From: an uncultured Anaerolineales bacterium
Lineage (GTDB): Bacteria > Chloroflexota > Anaerolineae > Anaerolineales > UBA6663
Direction: 5' to 3'
Assembly (NCBI GenBank): GCA_937952305.1
Contig: CALFZO010000131.1
Location: 1 to 50,987, forward strand
Length of the DNA: 50,987 nt
The notes below the pieces were generated by a model. The model was not told the origin of the DNA and searched no databases. It worked only from the letters and a program-made list of their open reading frames with translations. Position numbers and translations under genes: made by a program. Shown one piece after another: positions 7,098 to 16,566 of the stretch. The number at the start of each line of letters is the position of its first letter. The first letter of the stretch is position 1.

Positions 7098-9857
7098 ATG
7101 ACCCAAGCTTGGCATACGCTCGCGCCCACCGAGGCCGCCGCGGCCCTGGGCGCCAACCCTCAACACGGGCTGAGCGCCGCCGAAGCGGCGGCCCGCCTGG
7201 CCCAGCACGGCGCCAATGAACTGGTAGAACGCGGAGCTAAAAGCCCGTGGCGCATCCTGTGGGAGCAGTTTACGGCCGTGATGGTGTTGATCTTGATCGC
7301 GGCGGCCGCGCTCTCGCTGGTGCTCGGCAAATTCCTGGAGGCCGGCGCCATCCTGGCCATCGTCGTCCTGTTCGGCCTGCTCGGTTTCTTTCAAGAGTAC
7401 CGCGCCGAGCGCGCCATCGCCGCCCTCAAGAAACTGGCCGTGCCCACCGTGCGCGTCCGGCGCGACGGCCAGTTGGTGGAACTCTCGGCGCGCGCGCTGG
7501 TGCCCGGTGACGTGGTGCTGCTGGAGGCCGGCAACGTTGTCCCGGCCGACCTGCGGCTGCTGGAGGCCGTCAACCTGCGCATTCAGGAGGCGGCCCTGAC
7601 CGGCGAGTCGGAGCCGGTGGAGAAGACCGCCGCCGGCCTGACGCGCCCGGACCTGCCGCTGGGCGACCGCGTCAACCTGGCCTACCTGGGCACGCTGGTG
7701 ACCTACGGCCGCGGCGAAGCCGTGGTGGTGGCCACCGGCATGCAGACGGAGTTGGGCCGGATTGCGGCGCTCATCCAGGCCGTAAAGTCTGAGCTGACGC
7801 CGCTGCAGCAAAAGCTGGACGGGGTCGGCAAGCTGCTGGCCGCCGGCGGCGTGGCCGTGGCGCTGCTGATCATGCTCATCGGCCTGCTGGGCGGCGAGAG
7901 CTGGCAGGACATGCTCCTGACCGCGATCAGCGTGGCCGTGGCCGTTATCCCGGAGGGGCTGCCGGCGGTGGTGACGTTCACGCTGGCCCTGGGCGCGCAG
8001 CGGATGCTTAAGCGCAACGCCCTGATCCGCAAGCTGCCGGCCGTGGAGACGCTCGGCTCGGTCACCGTGATCTGCTCGGACAAGACCGGCACGCTCACCG
8101 AGAACCGCATGACGGTCACCGTCATCGACGTGGCCGGCCATCGCCTTGACCTGGACGAGACGCTGCGCGGCGGCCACCCGACGCTCACCGACCAGGACCC
8201 GGATTTCACGCCGGAGGCCCTGCAGCCGACGCCGATCGGGCTGGTGCTGGTGGGCGGCGCGCTGTGCAATGACGCGGTGCTGCGTCCGGACCCGGAGGTC
8301 GGCCGCTTCGTCACGCTGGGCGACCCGACCGAGGGCGCGCTGCTGATCGTGGCCGCGCGGGCCGGCTTCACCAAGGACGACCTGCAGCAGCGCCTGCCGC
8401 GCGTCGGCGAACTGCCGTTCGATTCGGATCGCAAGCGCATGACCACCGTGCACCAACTCCCGGCCGCGCCGGACGGCCACGCCGCCTTCGCGGCGCTGAC
8501 TGGCCTGGCGACGCCCTACGTGGCTTTCACCAAAGGCGCCGTGGACGGGCTGCTGGAGGTGACCACGGCTGTGTGGGCCAATGGGCAGGCCGCGCCGCTG
8601 GACGCCGCCTGGCGCGAACGCATCCTGGCCGCCAATGAAATGCTCGCGCGCAACGGCATGCGCGTGCTCGGGGTGGCGCTGCGGCCGGTGGACGCGCCCA
8701 CGCCCACGTTCGAGACCGAGCGCAACCTGATCTTCGCCGGCATGGTCGGCATCATCGACCCGCCGCGGGCCGAGGTGAAGGAGGCCGTGGCGCGCTGCGC
8801 GACCGCCGGGATCCGGCCGGTGATGATCACGGGCGACCATCCCTTGACGGCGGCCGCCATCGCGCGCGATCTGGGCCTGGCCAGCCAGGGCGCGCTCACC
8901 GGCGCCGAACTGGCGGCTATGGACGACGCCCGGTTGGCCGAGGCGGTGCGGACTGTGTCGGTCTTTGCGCGCGTCTCGCCCGAGCATAAACTCCGCATCG
9001 TCGAGGCCCTGCAGAAGCAGGGCCACATCGTGGCGATGACCGGTGACGGTGTCAACGACGCGCCGGCGCTGAAGCAGGCCAACATCGGTGTGGCCATGGG
9101 CATCACCGGCACCGACGTCTCCAAAGAAGCCGCTGACATGGTCCTGCGCGATGACAATTTCGCCACCATCGTCGCCGCGGTGGAAGAGGGCCGCGTCATC
9201 TACGACAACCTGCGCCGCTTCGTCAAGTTCGCCGTGGCCGGTAACATCGGCAAGGTCGGCGTGATGCTGCTGTGGCCGGTGCCGTTTGTGCTGTTGGGCC
9301 GGCCGCTGACCGAGGCGGTGGCGCTGCTCCCGCTGCAGCTGCTCTGGCTCAACCTGATGACCGACGGGCTATTGGGCCTGAGCCTGGGCGTGGAGCCGGC
9401 CGAGAAGGACGTCATGCGGCGGCCGCCGCATTCGCCTCAGGCCGGCATCTTCAGCGGCGGGATGGGCGGACAGGTGATCTGGACCGGCGCGCTGATCGGG
9501 CTGATCGCCATGGGTGTGGGCTTCGCTTACCATGAGCTCAATCCGGCCGGCCCTTGGCAGACGGTGCTGTTCACCACGCTGGCCTTCCTGCAGGTCTTCC
9601 AGGCCCTGGCCACGCGCTCCAATCGCGAGTCGCTCTTCACGATCGGTCTGTTCAGCAACCGGGTGATGACGGGCGTCAGCGCGCTGGTGGTGGGCCTGCA
9701 GATCCTGGTGCTGTATCTGCCGTTTGTGTCGACGACGTTGCTGCGCGTGCAGCCGCTGGGGCCGGCCGATCTGCTGGTCTGCCTGGCCGCCGGGGCCGCG
9801 CTGCTGGCCGCCTCCGAGATGGAGAAGTGGTGGCTGCGGCGCAGGGCCGGCCGCTGA
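7098..9857 (+). CDS. Cation-translocating P-type ATPase (P2A, Ca2+/Mn2+ type)
   Basis: This 919-residue membrane pump has the full P-type order. It runs N-terminal actuator segment, LTGESEPVEK (dephosphorylation loop), PEGLPAVV in membrane helix 4, the phosphorylation site CSDKTGTLTENRM (Asp328), nucleotide-binding FTKGAVD, TGDHPLTA and GDGVNDAPALKQ, then six C-terminal helices. NLMTDG in helix 6 and PEGLP in helix 4 are the ligand signatures of Ca2+-ATPase-like P2A pumps, so Ca2+ and/or Mn2+ export is likely. The manganese riboswitch in its leader favours Mn2+ efflux. ATG 7098 follows GAGGAGAGA. GC-rich codon use matches its neighbours. Confidence 0.95.
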   Translation: MTQAWHTLAPTEAAAALGANPQHGLSAAEAAARLAQHGANELVERGAKSPWRILWEQFTAVMVLILIAAAALSLVLGKFLEAGAILAIVVLFGLLGFFQEYRAERAIAALKKLAVPTVRVRRDGQLVELSARALVPGDVVLLEAGNVVPADLRLLEAVNLRIQEAALTGESEPVEKTAAGLTRPDLPLGDRVNLAYLGTLVTYGRGEAVVVATGMQTELGRIAALIQAVKSELTPLQQKLDGVGKLLAAGGVAVALLIMLIGLLGGESWQDMLLTAISVAVAVIPEGLPAVVTFTLALGAQRMLKRNALIRKLPAVETLGSVTVICSDKTGTLTENRMTVTVIDVAGHRLDLDETLRGGHPTLTDQDPDFTPEALQPTPIGLVLVGGALCNDAVLRPDPEVGRFVTLGDPTEGALLIVAARAGFTKDDLQQRLPRVGELPFDSDRKRMTTVHQLPAAPDGHAAFAALTGLATPYVAFTKGAVDGLLEVTTAVWANGQAAPLDAAWRERILAANEMLARNGMRVLGVALRPVDAPTPTFETERNLIFAGMVGIIDPPRAEVKEAVARCATAGIRPVMITGDHPLTAAAIARDLGLASQGALTGAELAAMDDARLAEAVRTVSVFARVSPEHKLRIVEALQKQGHIVAMTGDGVNDAPALKQANIGVAMGITGTDVSKEAADMVLRDDNFATIVAAVEEGRVIYDNLRRFVKFAVAGNIGKVGVMLLWPVPFVLLGRPLTEAVALLPLQLLWLNLMTDGLLGLSLGVEPAEKDVMRRPPHSPQAGIFSGGMGGQVIWTGALIGLIAMGVGFAYHELNPAGPWQTVLFTTLAFLQVFQALATRSNRESLFTIGLFSNRVMTGVSALVVGLQILVLYLPFVSTTLLRVQPLGPADLLVCLAAGAALLAASEMEKWWLRRRAGR

Positions 9858-9986
9858 ACGGCCGATGTCAGCGATGTCAGCCAGTCAGCGGCCCCCCGGC
9901 CGTTGGCGCCGTGCAAAGTAGTGTAGAATCGCCCCGGGCTTGCGCTGACACGGTAGAGCGCGGCACCACTTAACAGGGACCAGGGT

Positions 9987-10757
9987 ATGTCCGACGTTAT
10001 CCCCGAGAAAAACGAAGACGAAGGCTCGCTGTTTGACCGGGCGATGCGCAAGGCCCAGGAAGCCGGCGCGGCTGTCCCGTCGAAGTCGGAGGGGCTGGAG
10101 CAGGCGGCCATGGCCGGCCTCGGGGCGGCCGGGCTGGCCCAATCCGTGAAAGATGCCACGTCGCCGGGCGGCGCCAGTTACCGGACGGTTCGCGCGCCGG
10201 CGGCCACACTGACGACGTTCCTGGACGCGCTCCAAGCCCTGGGCGACCATGACACGCGCCCGCAGGTGAACCGCCGCGGCCAGGACCAGGCCACCCTGCT
10301 GTTCGAGCAGCTCCTGCCCACCGGCCACTGGGTGACGGCCCAGACGATCACGTTGATCCAATCCGGCGACACCGTGACGGTGTCGGTCAGCGCTGCCAAT
10401 TTGGCCGCGCTGGGCGGCGCGGCCGGCCAGGTGGGCGGCACCGCCCTGAACACGCTCGGCAAGGTGCTCACCGGCAATGTGCTCGGCGGGCTGAGCGACG
10501 CGGCGCGCAGTGTGGGCCGGCTGGCCGAGTCAGCTGAGAATATCGCGTTGAGCGGCAAGATCCGCTCGACCATCCACCGCATCGGCAGCGCCCTGGACGA
10601 CGAGTGGCGTCTGGCCGAGCGTGAGCGGCAAGCGCGCGCCGAGGCGGCGCAGCGCCTCAACCTGTGCCAATTCTGCGGCGCGCCCTATCCGGCGCCGGAC
10701 GCGGTCCAATGTGCCGTCTGCGGGGCGCCGCGCAACCAGGGGACGGCCGCGGGCTGA
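9987..10757 (+). CDS. Unknown protein with C-terminal zinc ribbon
   Basis: This 256-residue soluble protein is of unrecognised family. It has an acidic, possibly disordered N-terminus (residues 1-55), a mixed central region containing VTAQTITLIQSGDTVTVSVS, a Gly/Ala-rich stretch (about 145-185), a charged helix (about 195-222) and a C-terminal CxxC-x11-CxxC zinc ribbon (C227, C230, C242, C245). The ribbon resembles those that anchor protein-protein or nucleic-acid contacts in bacterial proteins. No signal peptide and no certain membrane span. A TAGAAT element sits about 60 bp upstream. The small acidic-tailed protein gene follows 80 bp downstream on the same strand. Confidence 0.8.
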   Translation: MSDVIPEKNEDEGSLFDRAMRKAQEAGAAVPSKSEGLEQAAMAGLGAAGLAQSVKDATSPGGASYRTVRAPAATLTTFLDALQALGDHDTRPQVNRRGQDQATLLFEQLLPTGHWVTAQTITLIQSGDTVTVSVSAANLAALGGAAGQVGGTALNTLGKVLTGNVLGGLSDAARSVGRLAESAENIALSGKIRSTIHRIGSALDDEWRLAERERQARAEAAQRLNLCQFCGAPYPAPDAVQCAVCGAPRNQGTAAG

Positions 10758-10836
10758 GCGGCCCGCGTCTCAAGCGGCAATCGGCGATGGCCGCCGGCAG
10801 ACCGCCGGCGGCTGTCTGATTTTGAGGGAGGTGTTC

Positions 10837-11175
10837 ATGTCTGACGGGAAGATGCTCCAGATCATGCCGGCGCAAGGGTGGGTGGCGCGGTTTGCCGATG
10901 GTGAGGGTGAGTTCGTGTCGCCGCTGGTGGGCTGGGCCCTGGTGCAGGCCGGCACGGGCACGGCCGTGGTGGGGTTGGTGGCCGGCGACAAGGACGTGGT
11001 GATGTGCAACGAGGACGAGGACTTCCTGGGCTACGCCTACGTCCCGGATGTGCTCGAAGAGACCTGGTTCGACGCCGATGACGACGACGATCTGGATGAT
11101 GATTTCGGCGATGACGAAGATGAAGGGGGGCCGCCCTCGGCGGCCCCCAAGCGGTCGTCGACGCGCCTGAACTGA
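10837..11175 (+). CDS. Small protein with polyacidic C-terminus, unknown function
   Basis: This 112-residue cytosolic protein starts at ATG 10837 behind a strong GGGAGG ribosome site. Residues 1-75 form a compact beta-rich domain (GWVARFADGEGEF, VVGLVAGDKDVVMC). Residues 76-97 are almost entirely Asp/Glu with a few hydrophobics, and a short basic tail (KRSSTRLN) closes the protein. The frame is open upstream, but the ribosome site and composition favour this start. A G/C-rich inverted repeat inside the last codons (around 11127-11151) lacks a T tract. I do not recognise the family; the acidic tail might bind cations or basic partners. Confidence 0.78.
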   Translation: MSDGKMLQIMPAQGWVARFADGEGEFVSPLVGWALVQAGTGTAVVGLVAGDKDVVMCNEDEDFLGYAYVPDVLEETWFDADDDDDLDDDFGDDEDEGGPPSAAPKRSSTRLN

Positions 11176-11461
11176 CGGCGCGCGCTGCTGCCAGGGAATA
11201 TGCGGCCGGGCGGGGACGCCGTCTCTGGGTTGTGGGCGGACCGCCAGCGCCGGCGGGACTCCAGCGAGCGCCTTCCCGGTCAGCGCGTTCAGGCGGCCGA
11301 GGCGCCTGGCGGCGGCAATGGTTGCGCTGGGCCTGCCCGCCCCCGCCGCCCTGCGCACCCTAGTCCCTCAAAGCTCCACCCCGACGGCTGAGCGGCAAGC
11401 GCCGCGGGCAGTTTGGCCGTGACGCGGCCGGGCCGGCGTCCTCAACCCGCCGGCCGGCGCC

Positions 11462-13054
11462 TCAGAAGTCGCGCAGCTTCCACTCTCCGTCGATCATCGT
11501 GCCCAGCACGCGCGTGTCCTTGATCGCCATGGGATCGCACGTGAACGGATCGCGGTCGACGACGATCAGATCGGCCAGTTTTCCAACAACCAGGCTGCCG
11601 ACGCGGTGCTCCAGGTAGCCCGCGTAGGCGGCGCCGAGCGTGAAGGCGCGCAGCGCCTCTTCCACGGTCAGGCGCTGCTCCGGGTGCCAGCCTTCCGGGC
11701 CGGGCGTGCCGTCGGCGCGGCGCCGCGTGACGGCGGCGTGCAGGCCCAGGAACGGGTTGAGGCTCTCCACGGGCGCGTCACTGCCGAAGGCCAGGGTGGC
11801 GCCCGCATCCAGCTGCGTGCGCCAGGCATAGGCGCCGGCGCTGCGCCGGCCCCAGTAACGGTCGGCCATGGGCATGTCGCTGGTGGCATGGATTGGCTGC
11901 ATGGACGCGACCACGTTGAGCTGCCCCAGCCGGGCGTAATCGTCCGGGTGCAGGCTTTGGACGTGCTCGCAGCGATGGCGCAGGGCGGGGCGCGTCTCGC
12001 CGCGGCCGGCTTCCTCGGCGCGCAGGCGGGCGTAGACGTTCAGCAGGTCGTGATTGGCGCGGTCGCCGATGGCGTGCGTCGTCATGGCCAGCCCGTGCGC
12101 GGCCGCCCGGGACGCCTGCTCGTAGAACTCCTCGGGATCGGTGACGGTGAGCCCGTAGTTGTCTGGCTCGCCCTCGTAGGGCTCGATCATGCGCGCCGTG
12201 CGCGGCCCGAGGGCCCCATCCAGAAAGACCTTCACGTTGCCCAGCCGCAGCCAGTCGTCGCCGAAGCCCGAGCGCAGCCCCAGGGCCACAGCGTGCTCCA
12301 GGTAAGCGACGCGGATCGTCTTGACCACGCGCAGGCCGAGCTGGCCGCGCTCCCGCAGGATCTGCCAGGCCGCCAGGCTGCGGCGGCCGTCGAAATCGTG
12401 GACGCCGGTCAGCCCGTAGCGCCAGGCCTGCTCCATGGCCGGCCGCATGGCGTCGGCCAGGGCGGCTTCCGTCGGCGGCGGGATATTGGCGTCCAGCAAG
12501 CTCATGGCGGTCTCCAGCAGCAAGCCCGATGGCTCGCCCTGCGCGGTCAACCGGATCTCGCCGCCCTCCGGCGCGCGTGTGGCGGCCGTGATCCCGGCCA
12601 GGCGCAGGGCCAGCGTGTTGGCCCAGCCGGCATGGCCGGATTTGGCGCGCAGATAGACCGGGTGCTCCGGCGCCACGCGGTCCAGGTCCTGCGCGGTCGG
12701 GAAGCCGCCCCACAGGTTCTGGTTCCAGCCGTAGCCCGTGATCCAGGTCCCGGCCGGCGCCGTGTGGGTCCGGGCGGCCACGCGCTCCAAACACTCGGCC
12801 AGCGTGTCGGTCTCGGCCGCCACCGCCTGCAGGCCCAGGCTGTACCACTCGAAGTGCATGTGCGCGTCGATCAGGCCGGGCAGGACGGTGCGGCCGCCCA
12901 GGTCCAGCGTCGGCGCGAAGGGCAGCACGGCGCGGGCTTCGGCTTCCGAGCCGACGGCGACCAGCGTGTTGTCCCGCACAGCGAGGGCTTGCGCGTGCGG
13001 CCGGCGCGGGTCTAGGGTGTGGGCATGGAGATTGCGCAGGATGAGAGTCGTCAT
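11462..13054 (-). CDS. YtcJ-like metal-dependent amidohydrolase
   Basis: This 530-residue amidohydrolase-3 family enzyme begins MTTLILRNLHAHTLD. The N-terminal small beta domain leads into the metal-binding motif LIDAHMHFEW (H65, H67). The TIM-barrel marks KVFLDGALG, THAIGDRAN and RHRCEHVQS follow, then FGSDAPVES with the catalytic Asp and a C-terminal beta domain (VGSLVVGKLADLIVVDRDPF). YtcJ-like proteins hydrolyse C-N bonds of small amides; the substrate is unknown. ATG 13054 matches the family start although the frame is open further upstream. It stands alone, facing away from the two-component operon. Confidence 0.9.
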   Translation of the reverse strand: MTTLILRNLHAHTLDPRRPHAQALAVRDNTLVAVGSEAEARAVLPFAPTLDLGGRTVLPGLIDAHMHFEWYSLGLQAVAAETDTLAECLERVAARTHTAPAGTWITGYGWNQNLWGGFPTAQDLDRVAPEHPVYLRAKSGHAGWANTLALRLAGITAATRAPEGGEIRLTAQGEPSGLLLETAMSLLDANIPPPTEAALADAMRPAMEQAWRYGLTGVHDFDGRRSLAAWQILRERGQLGLRVVKTIRVAYLEHAVALGLRSGFGDDWLRLGNVKVFLDGALGPRTARMIEPYEGEPDNYGLTVTDPEEFYEQASRAAAHGLAMTTHAIGDRANHDLLNVYARLRAEEAGRGETRPALRHRCEHVQSLHPDDYARLGQLNVVASMQPIHATSDMPMADRYWGRRSAGAYAWRTQLDAGATLAFGSDAPVESLNPFLGLHAAVTRRRADGTPGPEGWHPEQRLTVEEALRAFTLGAAYAGYLEHRVGSLVVGKLADLIVVDRDPFTCDPMAIKDTRVLGTMIDGEWKLRDF

Positions 13055-13234
13055 GGTTTGTGCCCGGTGCGAGAAGGGTTTTGGCCGGCGGCTCGGCCAT
13101 GATATTATTCGGGCGCGTTGTGAAAAAACGGCGGTCCGCCGCCCCGAGTTCGCCCTCATCATATCGGCAAGGTCCCCACAAGGGAAGGGCGCCTGACCCC
13201 CAGCACGGACCACGGTTAGGCGCGCCCCAATTCC

Positions 13235-15163
13235 ATGAGTAACGGATGGCGTTCTCTGCCTGTCAGACTGCGCCAGCCGGCGTGGCGAACTTTGCGCGCC
13301 CGGCTGATTGTGCCGTATGTCCTGCTGACGCTGCTCGTCGCTGTCGTTGGGACCTACATCGCGACGCGCCTGGCCGCCAGCGATGCCCGGGAACGCTTTA
13401 ACAATCAGCTGTATGAGGCGGCCCGGGTGGCCGCCGACGGCGTCGCGCGCCGGGAGCGCGCCCAATTGGCCGATCTGCGTCTGATGGTCTTCGCCGACGG
13501 AGTGCCCGAGGCGCTGCGCGCCGGCGATGCCGTCACCCTGCAGGCGCGGCTGTTTCCGTTCGTGCTCAACAACAATGTCCAGGCGGTGACGGCCCTGGAC
13601 CGGGACGGGCGCGAGCGCCTGACCCTGGTTCGGCGTCTGGACGGCGGGGAGGGGTATCTCGCCACACAGGGCGCGGACTTCGCCGGGTTCACGCCGGCCG
13701 CGCGCGCCCTGCGCGGCGAAACCGACGCCGAAGGTGACAAGTTCGTGGGTTTCCTGACCTTGCAGCAGGGCCCGTACCTGTTCACGGCCGCGCCGGTGCG
13801 GCTGCCCGGCGAGGCGGGCGCCCCCAGCGGGGCCTTGTTGGTGGGCAGCAATCTGGTCAGCTTGCTGGCCGACCTGCGCAGCCAGGCCTATCTCACCCTG
13901 TTGGACTTGGAAGGGCGGCTGGTGGCGACCACATTTGCCGAGCCGGAAGAAGGCTACCAGGCCCTGGAGCTAACCGCAGCCGCGCGCGCGGCCGGCGACG
14001 GGGCGCCGACACGCAGCCTGCTCCTGAACGGCCGCGGCTTCCAGGCCGTGGACTCGCCGCTGGTCGTGCGCGGCCAGGTGGTGGGCTGGCTCAGCGCCGC
14101 ACTGCCGGCCGATTACGTGATCCAGGCCGAGACGACCAGCCGCAACCTGATCGCCGCGATCTTCGCGCTGCTCACGCTGGCCGTGATCATCCTCGGCTAC
14201 CTGCTGGCCCAAGGCATTGCCTGGCCGCTGCTGCGCCTGCGTGACCGGGCGCAGGCCGTGGCCGCTGGCGATCTGCAGCAATCCACCGGCATCTCGCGTC
14301 CGGACGAGATCGGCGACCTGGCCGGGGCTTTCGACGTGATGACGCAGCGCCTGCACGAGCGCACCCAGGAGGCCGAGCGGCTGTACGCGGAGGCCAACCG
14401 CCGCAACCAGGAACTGGCCCAGGCGATGGCGCAGCTGCGCGCCGCCCAGCAGCAGCTGATCCAGTCCGAAAAGCTCTCGGCGGTCGGCCAGCTGACGGCC
14501 GGCATTGTCCACGACGTCAAGAACCCGCTGGCGATCATCCGCGGCCTGGCTGAGCTGATGGAGGACGACCCCGACCTCGACGAGGCCAATCGCACCAACC
14601 TGGCGATCATCCGCGAGAACGTCAAACGCGCCAGCCGGATCGTCAGCGATCTGATGACCTTTGCCCGCCAGTCGGAAGTTGAAGTGTTGGAGGGCGACCT
14701 GCGCGCCACCGTGGAGACCGTCTTGCGTCTGACCAACTATATGGCGCGCGAAGCGCGCGTCGACGTCCACCCAGAGTTGCCCGCCACGGCCGTGATCGCC
14801 ACCTATGACCCGCGCCTGCTGGAACAGGTGCTGGTCAACCTGATCCAGAACGCGATCCAGGCCATGCCGCAGGGCGGCCGCCTGACCGTGCGCGTGGCCC
14901 AGACCGGCGAGACCGCCACGGTGGCGGTGCAGGACACCGGCACCGGGATCGCGCCTGAGGTTCTGGGTCGGATCTTCGACCCCTTCTTCACCACGAAACC
15001 GGCCGGCCAGGGCACGGGCCTGGGCCTGTCGGTCAGCTATGGCATTGTGGCGCGGCACGGCGGCCAGATCGAGGTGGACAGCGCGCCCGGCCAGGGCGCC
15101 ACGTTCACCATCCGGCTGCCGCTGCAGCCGCCGCCGGCCGGACCCAATGGGGGACAGGCATGA
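13235..15163 (+). CDS. Membrane sensor histidine kinase
   Basis: In this 642-residue kinase a first membrane helix at about 24-43 leads to an extracytoplasmic sensor region (about 45-300, double-Cache-like). A second helix at about 304-327, HAMP (about 328-380), a coiled-coil linker (380-412), the HisKA domain with phospho-acceptor His426 (TAGIVHDVKNPLAIIRG), and an ATPase domain follow. The ATPase domain carries the N box (NLIQNAIQAM), G1 (DTGTGI), F box (FDPFFTTK) and G2 (GTGLGLSV). The stimulus is unknown. Its stop overlaps the next gene by four bases (ATGA), so kinase and regulator are translated together. Confidence 0.94.
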   Translation: MSNGWRSLPVRLRQPAWRTLRARLIVPYVLLTLLVAVVGTYIATRLAASDARERFNNQLYEAARVAADGVARRERAQLADLRLMVFADGVPEALRAGDAVTLQARLFPFVLNNNVQAVTALDRDGRERLTLVRRLDGGEGYLATQGADFAGFTPAARALRGETDAEGDKFVGFLTLQQGPYLFTAAPVRLPGEAGAPSGALLVGSNLVSLLADLRSQAYLTLLDLEGRLVATTFAEPEEGYQALELTAAARAAGDGAPTRSLLLNGRGFQAVDSPLVVRGQVVGWLSAALPADYVIQAETTSRNLIAAIFALLTLAVIILGYLLAQGIAWPLLRLRDRAQAVAAGDLQQSTGISRPDEIGDLAGAFDVMTQRLHERTQEAERLYAEANRRNQELAQAMAQLRAAQQQLIQSEKLSAVGQLTAGIVHDVKNPLAIIRGLAELMEDDPDLDEANRTNLAIIRENVKRASRIVSDLMTFARQSEVEVLEGDLRATVETVLRLTNYMAREARVDVHPELPATAVIATYDPRLLEQVLVNLIQNAIQAMPQGGRLTVRVAQTGETATVAVQDTGTGIAPEVLGRIFDPFFTTKPAGQGTGLGLSVSYGIVARHGGQIEVDSAPGQGATFTIRLPLQPPPAGPNGGQA

Positions 15164-16566
15164 GCCGCGAACGCGTGCTGCTGGTGGACGACGACCTTGA
15201 CCTGTTGGCGGTGATGAACGCCCACCTCACCCGTCAGGGCTTTGTGGTGCAGGCCCTGTCTGACCCGCGCGCCGCCCTGGAGTGTCTCGGCCAGGCCGAG
15301 CCTTTCGCCGTGCTGGTGACCGACCTGGACATGGCGGCCATGCACGGCCTGGAGCTGCTGCGTTCTGCCCGCGGCCGCGACCCGCGCCTGGAGGTGATCG
15401 TCGTCACCGGCAACGGGACGCTGGACGTGGCCGTCAAGGCCATGCGCCACGACGGCGCTTACGATTTCCTCATCAAGCCCTTTGAGACCCTCAACGTGCT
15501 CTCGCTGGCGGTGGCGCGCGCGGCCGGGCATCGGCAGCTGCTCATCGAGCGGGCCGCGCTCAGCGAGCGCCTCAACGCGCTCCTGACGCATACCGGCGAC
15601 GCCATCTTGTCGGCCGATGACCGCGAACAGTTGGTGGTGGTCAACCCGGCGGCGGCGCGCCTGCTCGGCCGGGATGACCTGGTGGGCCGGCCGGCCGCCG
15701 AGAGCCTGCCGAAGCCGCTGGCCAGCCTGCTGGTTAACTGGCGGGCGCTGGGACAGAGCCAGCTGCAAACGGTGGAAATCGCCGGCCCCAGCCAGGCTCA
15801 GTGGCTGGTGAACCTGGCGCCGATACCGGGCCAGGGCTGGGTGATGATTCTCCGGGACGTGACGCTGCTGGAGCGGCTGGATGACGCGCGCTTTCAGCTG
15901 TTGAGCGAGGCCGCCACCCGCCTGCAGGTGCCCCTGGCCCAGGCCATCGGCAACATGGCGGAGCTGGACGCGCTGGTGGGCGTCAAAGACCCGCGCGCCG
16001 CCGGCATCATCTTCCGCCAGACCGGCCTGTGGGAACGTATCCAGCGCTGGATGATCGACCTGCTCGAGCTGGTGCGGGTGGAGTCCGGCACCGGCCTGCG
16101 CTCGGTGGAGATTGAGGTCGAACCGCGCCTGCGCGAAATCCTCGCCAACGCCCATGAGCGCGTCATCCGCGAGAAGCGCCTGCGTCTCAAGCTGGCGGTG
16201 GCCGCGGACCTGCCCCGCCCGCGCCTGGACCCCACGCTGGTGCGTGTCCTGGTGCAGGGCCTGGTCGGCTGGGCCGCGCAACGCAGCGACACGGGCGGCG
16301 AAGTGAGCCTGTCCGCGTCCGCGCAGGGCGGCCAGCTGGTGCTCGAGATCGTCGACAGCGGCCCGGCGCTGGACGACACGGACCTGACGCGCCTGTTCGC
16401 GCGGTCGGGCGGCGGCGCGGACGGCTCTGGTCTGGAGCTGGCCCTGGTGAAATCCGCGGCGGCCCGGCTGGGCGGCCAGGTCTGGGCGCGGCGGCAACCG
16501 GCTGGCGGCGCCATCACCGTTCTGCTGCCGCTTGCGCCACCGCTGGCCGATCCCGATGATCTATGA
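15160..16566 (+). CDS. Response regulator fused to PAS and a degenerate kinase core
   Basis: This 468-residue protein has a receiver domain at 1-120 with acidic pocket VDDD, phospho-Asp55 (VTDLD), T83 and Lys106 (FLIKPF). A PAS domain covers about 135-240. Residues 245-468 resemble a histidine-kinase core, but the DHp H-box is ATRLQVPLAQAIG: the position of the usual His is Thr253. The ATPase-like part keeps IVDSGPALDD and GSGLELALVKSAA, weaker than normal N/G boxes. There is no DNA-binding domain. It probably relays signal by protein contact. ATGA overlaps join it to the kinase upstream and the surface protein downstream. Confidence 0.88.
   Translation: MSRERVLLVDDDLDLLAVMNAHLTRQGFVVQALSDPRAALECLGQAEPFAVLVTDLDMAAMHGLELLRSARGRDPRLEVIVVTGNGTLDVAVKAMRHDGAYDFLIKPFETLNVLSLAVARAAGHRQLLIERAALSERLNALLTHTGDAILSADDREQLVVVNPAAARLLGRDDLVGRPAAESLPKPLASLLVNWRALGQSQLQTVEIAGPSQAQWLVNLAPIPGQGWVMILRDVTLLERLDDARFQLLSEAATRLQVPLAQAIGNMAELDALVGVKDPRAAGIIFRQTGLWERIQRWMIDLLELVRVESGTGLRSVEIEVEPRLREILANAHERVIREKRLRLKLAVAADLPRPRLDPTLVRVLVQGLVGWAAQRSDTGGEVSLSASAQGGQLVLEIVDSGPALDDTDLTRLFARSGGGADGSGLELALVKSAAARLGGQVWARRQPAGGAITVLLPLAPPLADPDDL

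Noticed and set aside
9903..9929. TTGGCG-15-TAGAAT before the zinc-ribbon gene
   Set aside because: The -10 is fair but the 15-bp spacing is short and the -35 weak; mentioned only as context.
11125..11152. Hairpin at the 3' end of the acidic-tail gene
   Set aside because: A G/C stem inside coding sequence with no T tract; more likely codon bias (Gly/Pro/Ala) than a terminator.
11176..11461. Possible small gene on the plus strand (from 11200)
   Set aside because: Gly/Arg/Pro-rich frame without ribosome site or domain; only GC-rich inverted repeats near 11430-11460. I see nothing definite in this spacer.
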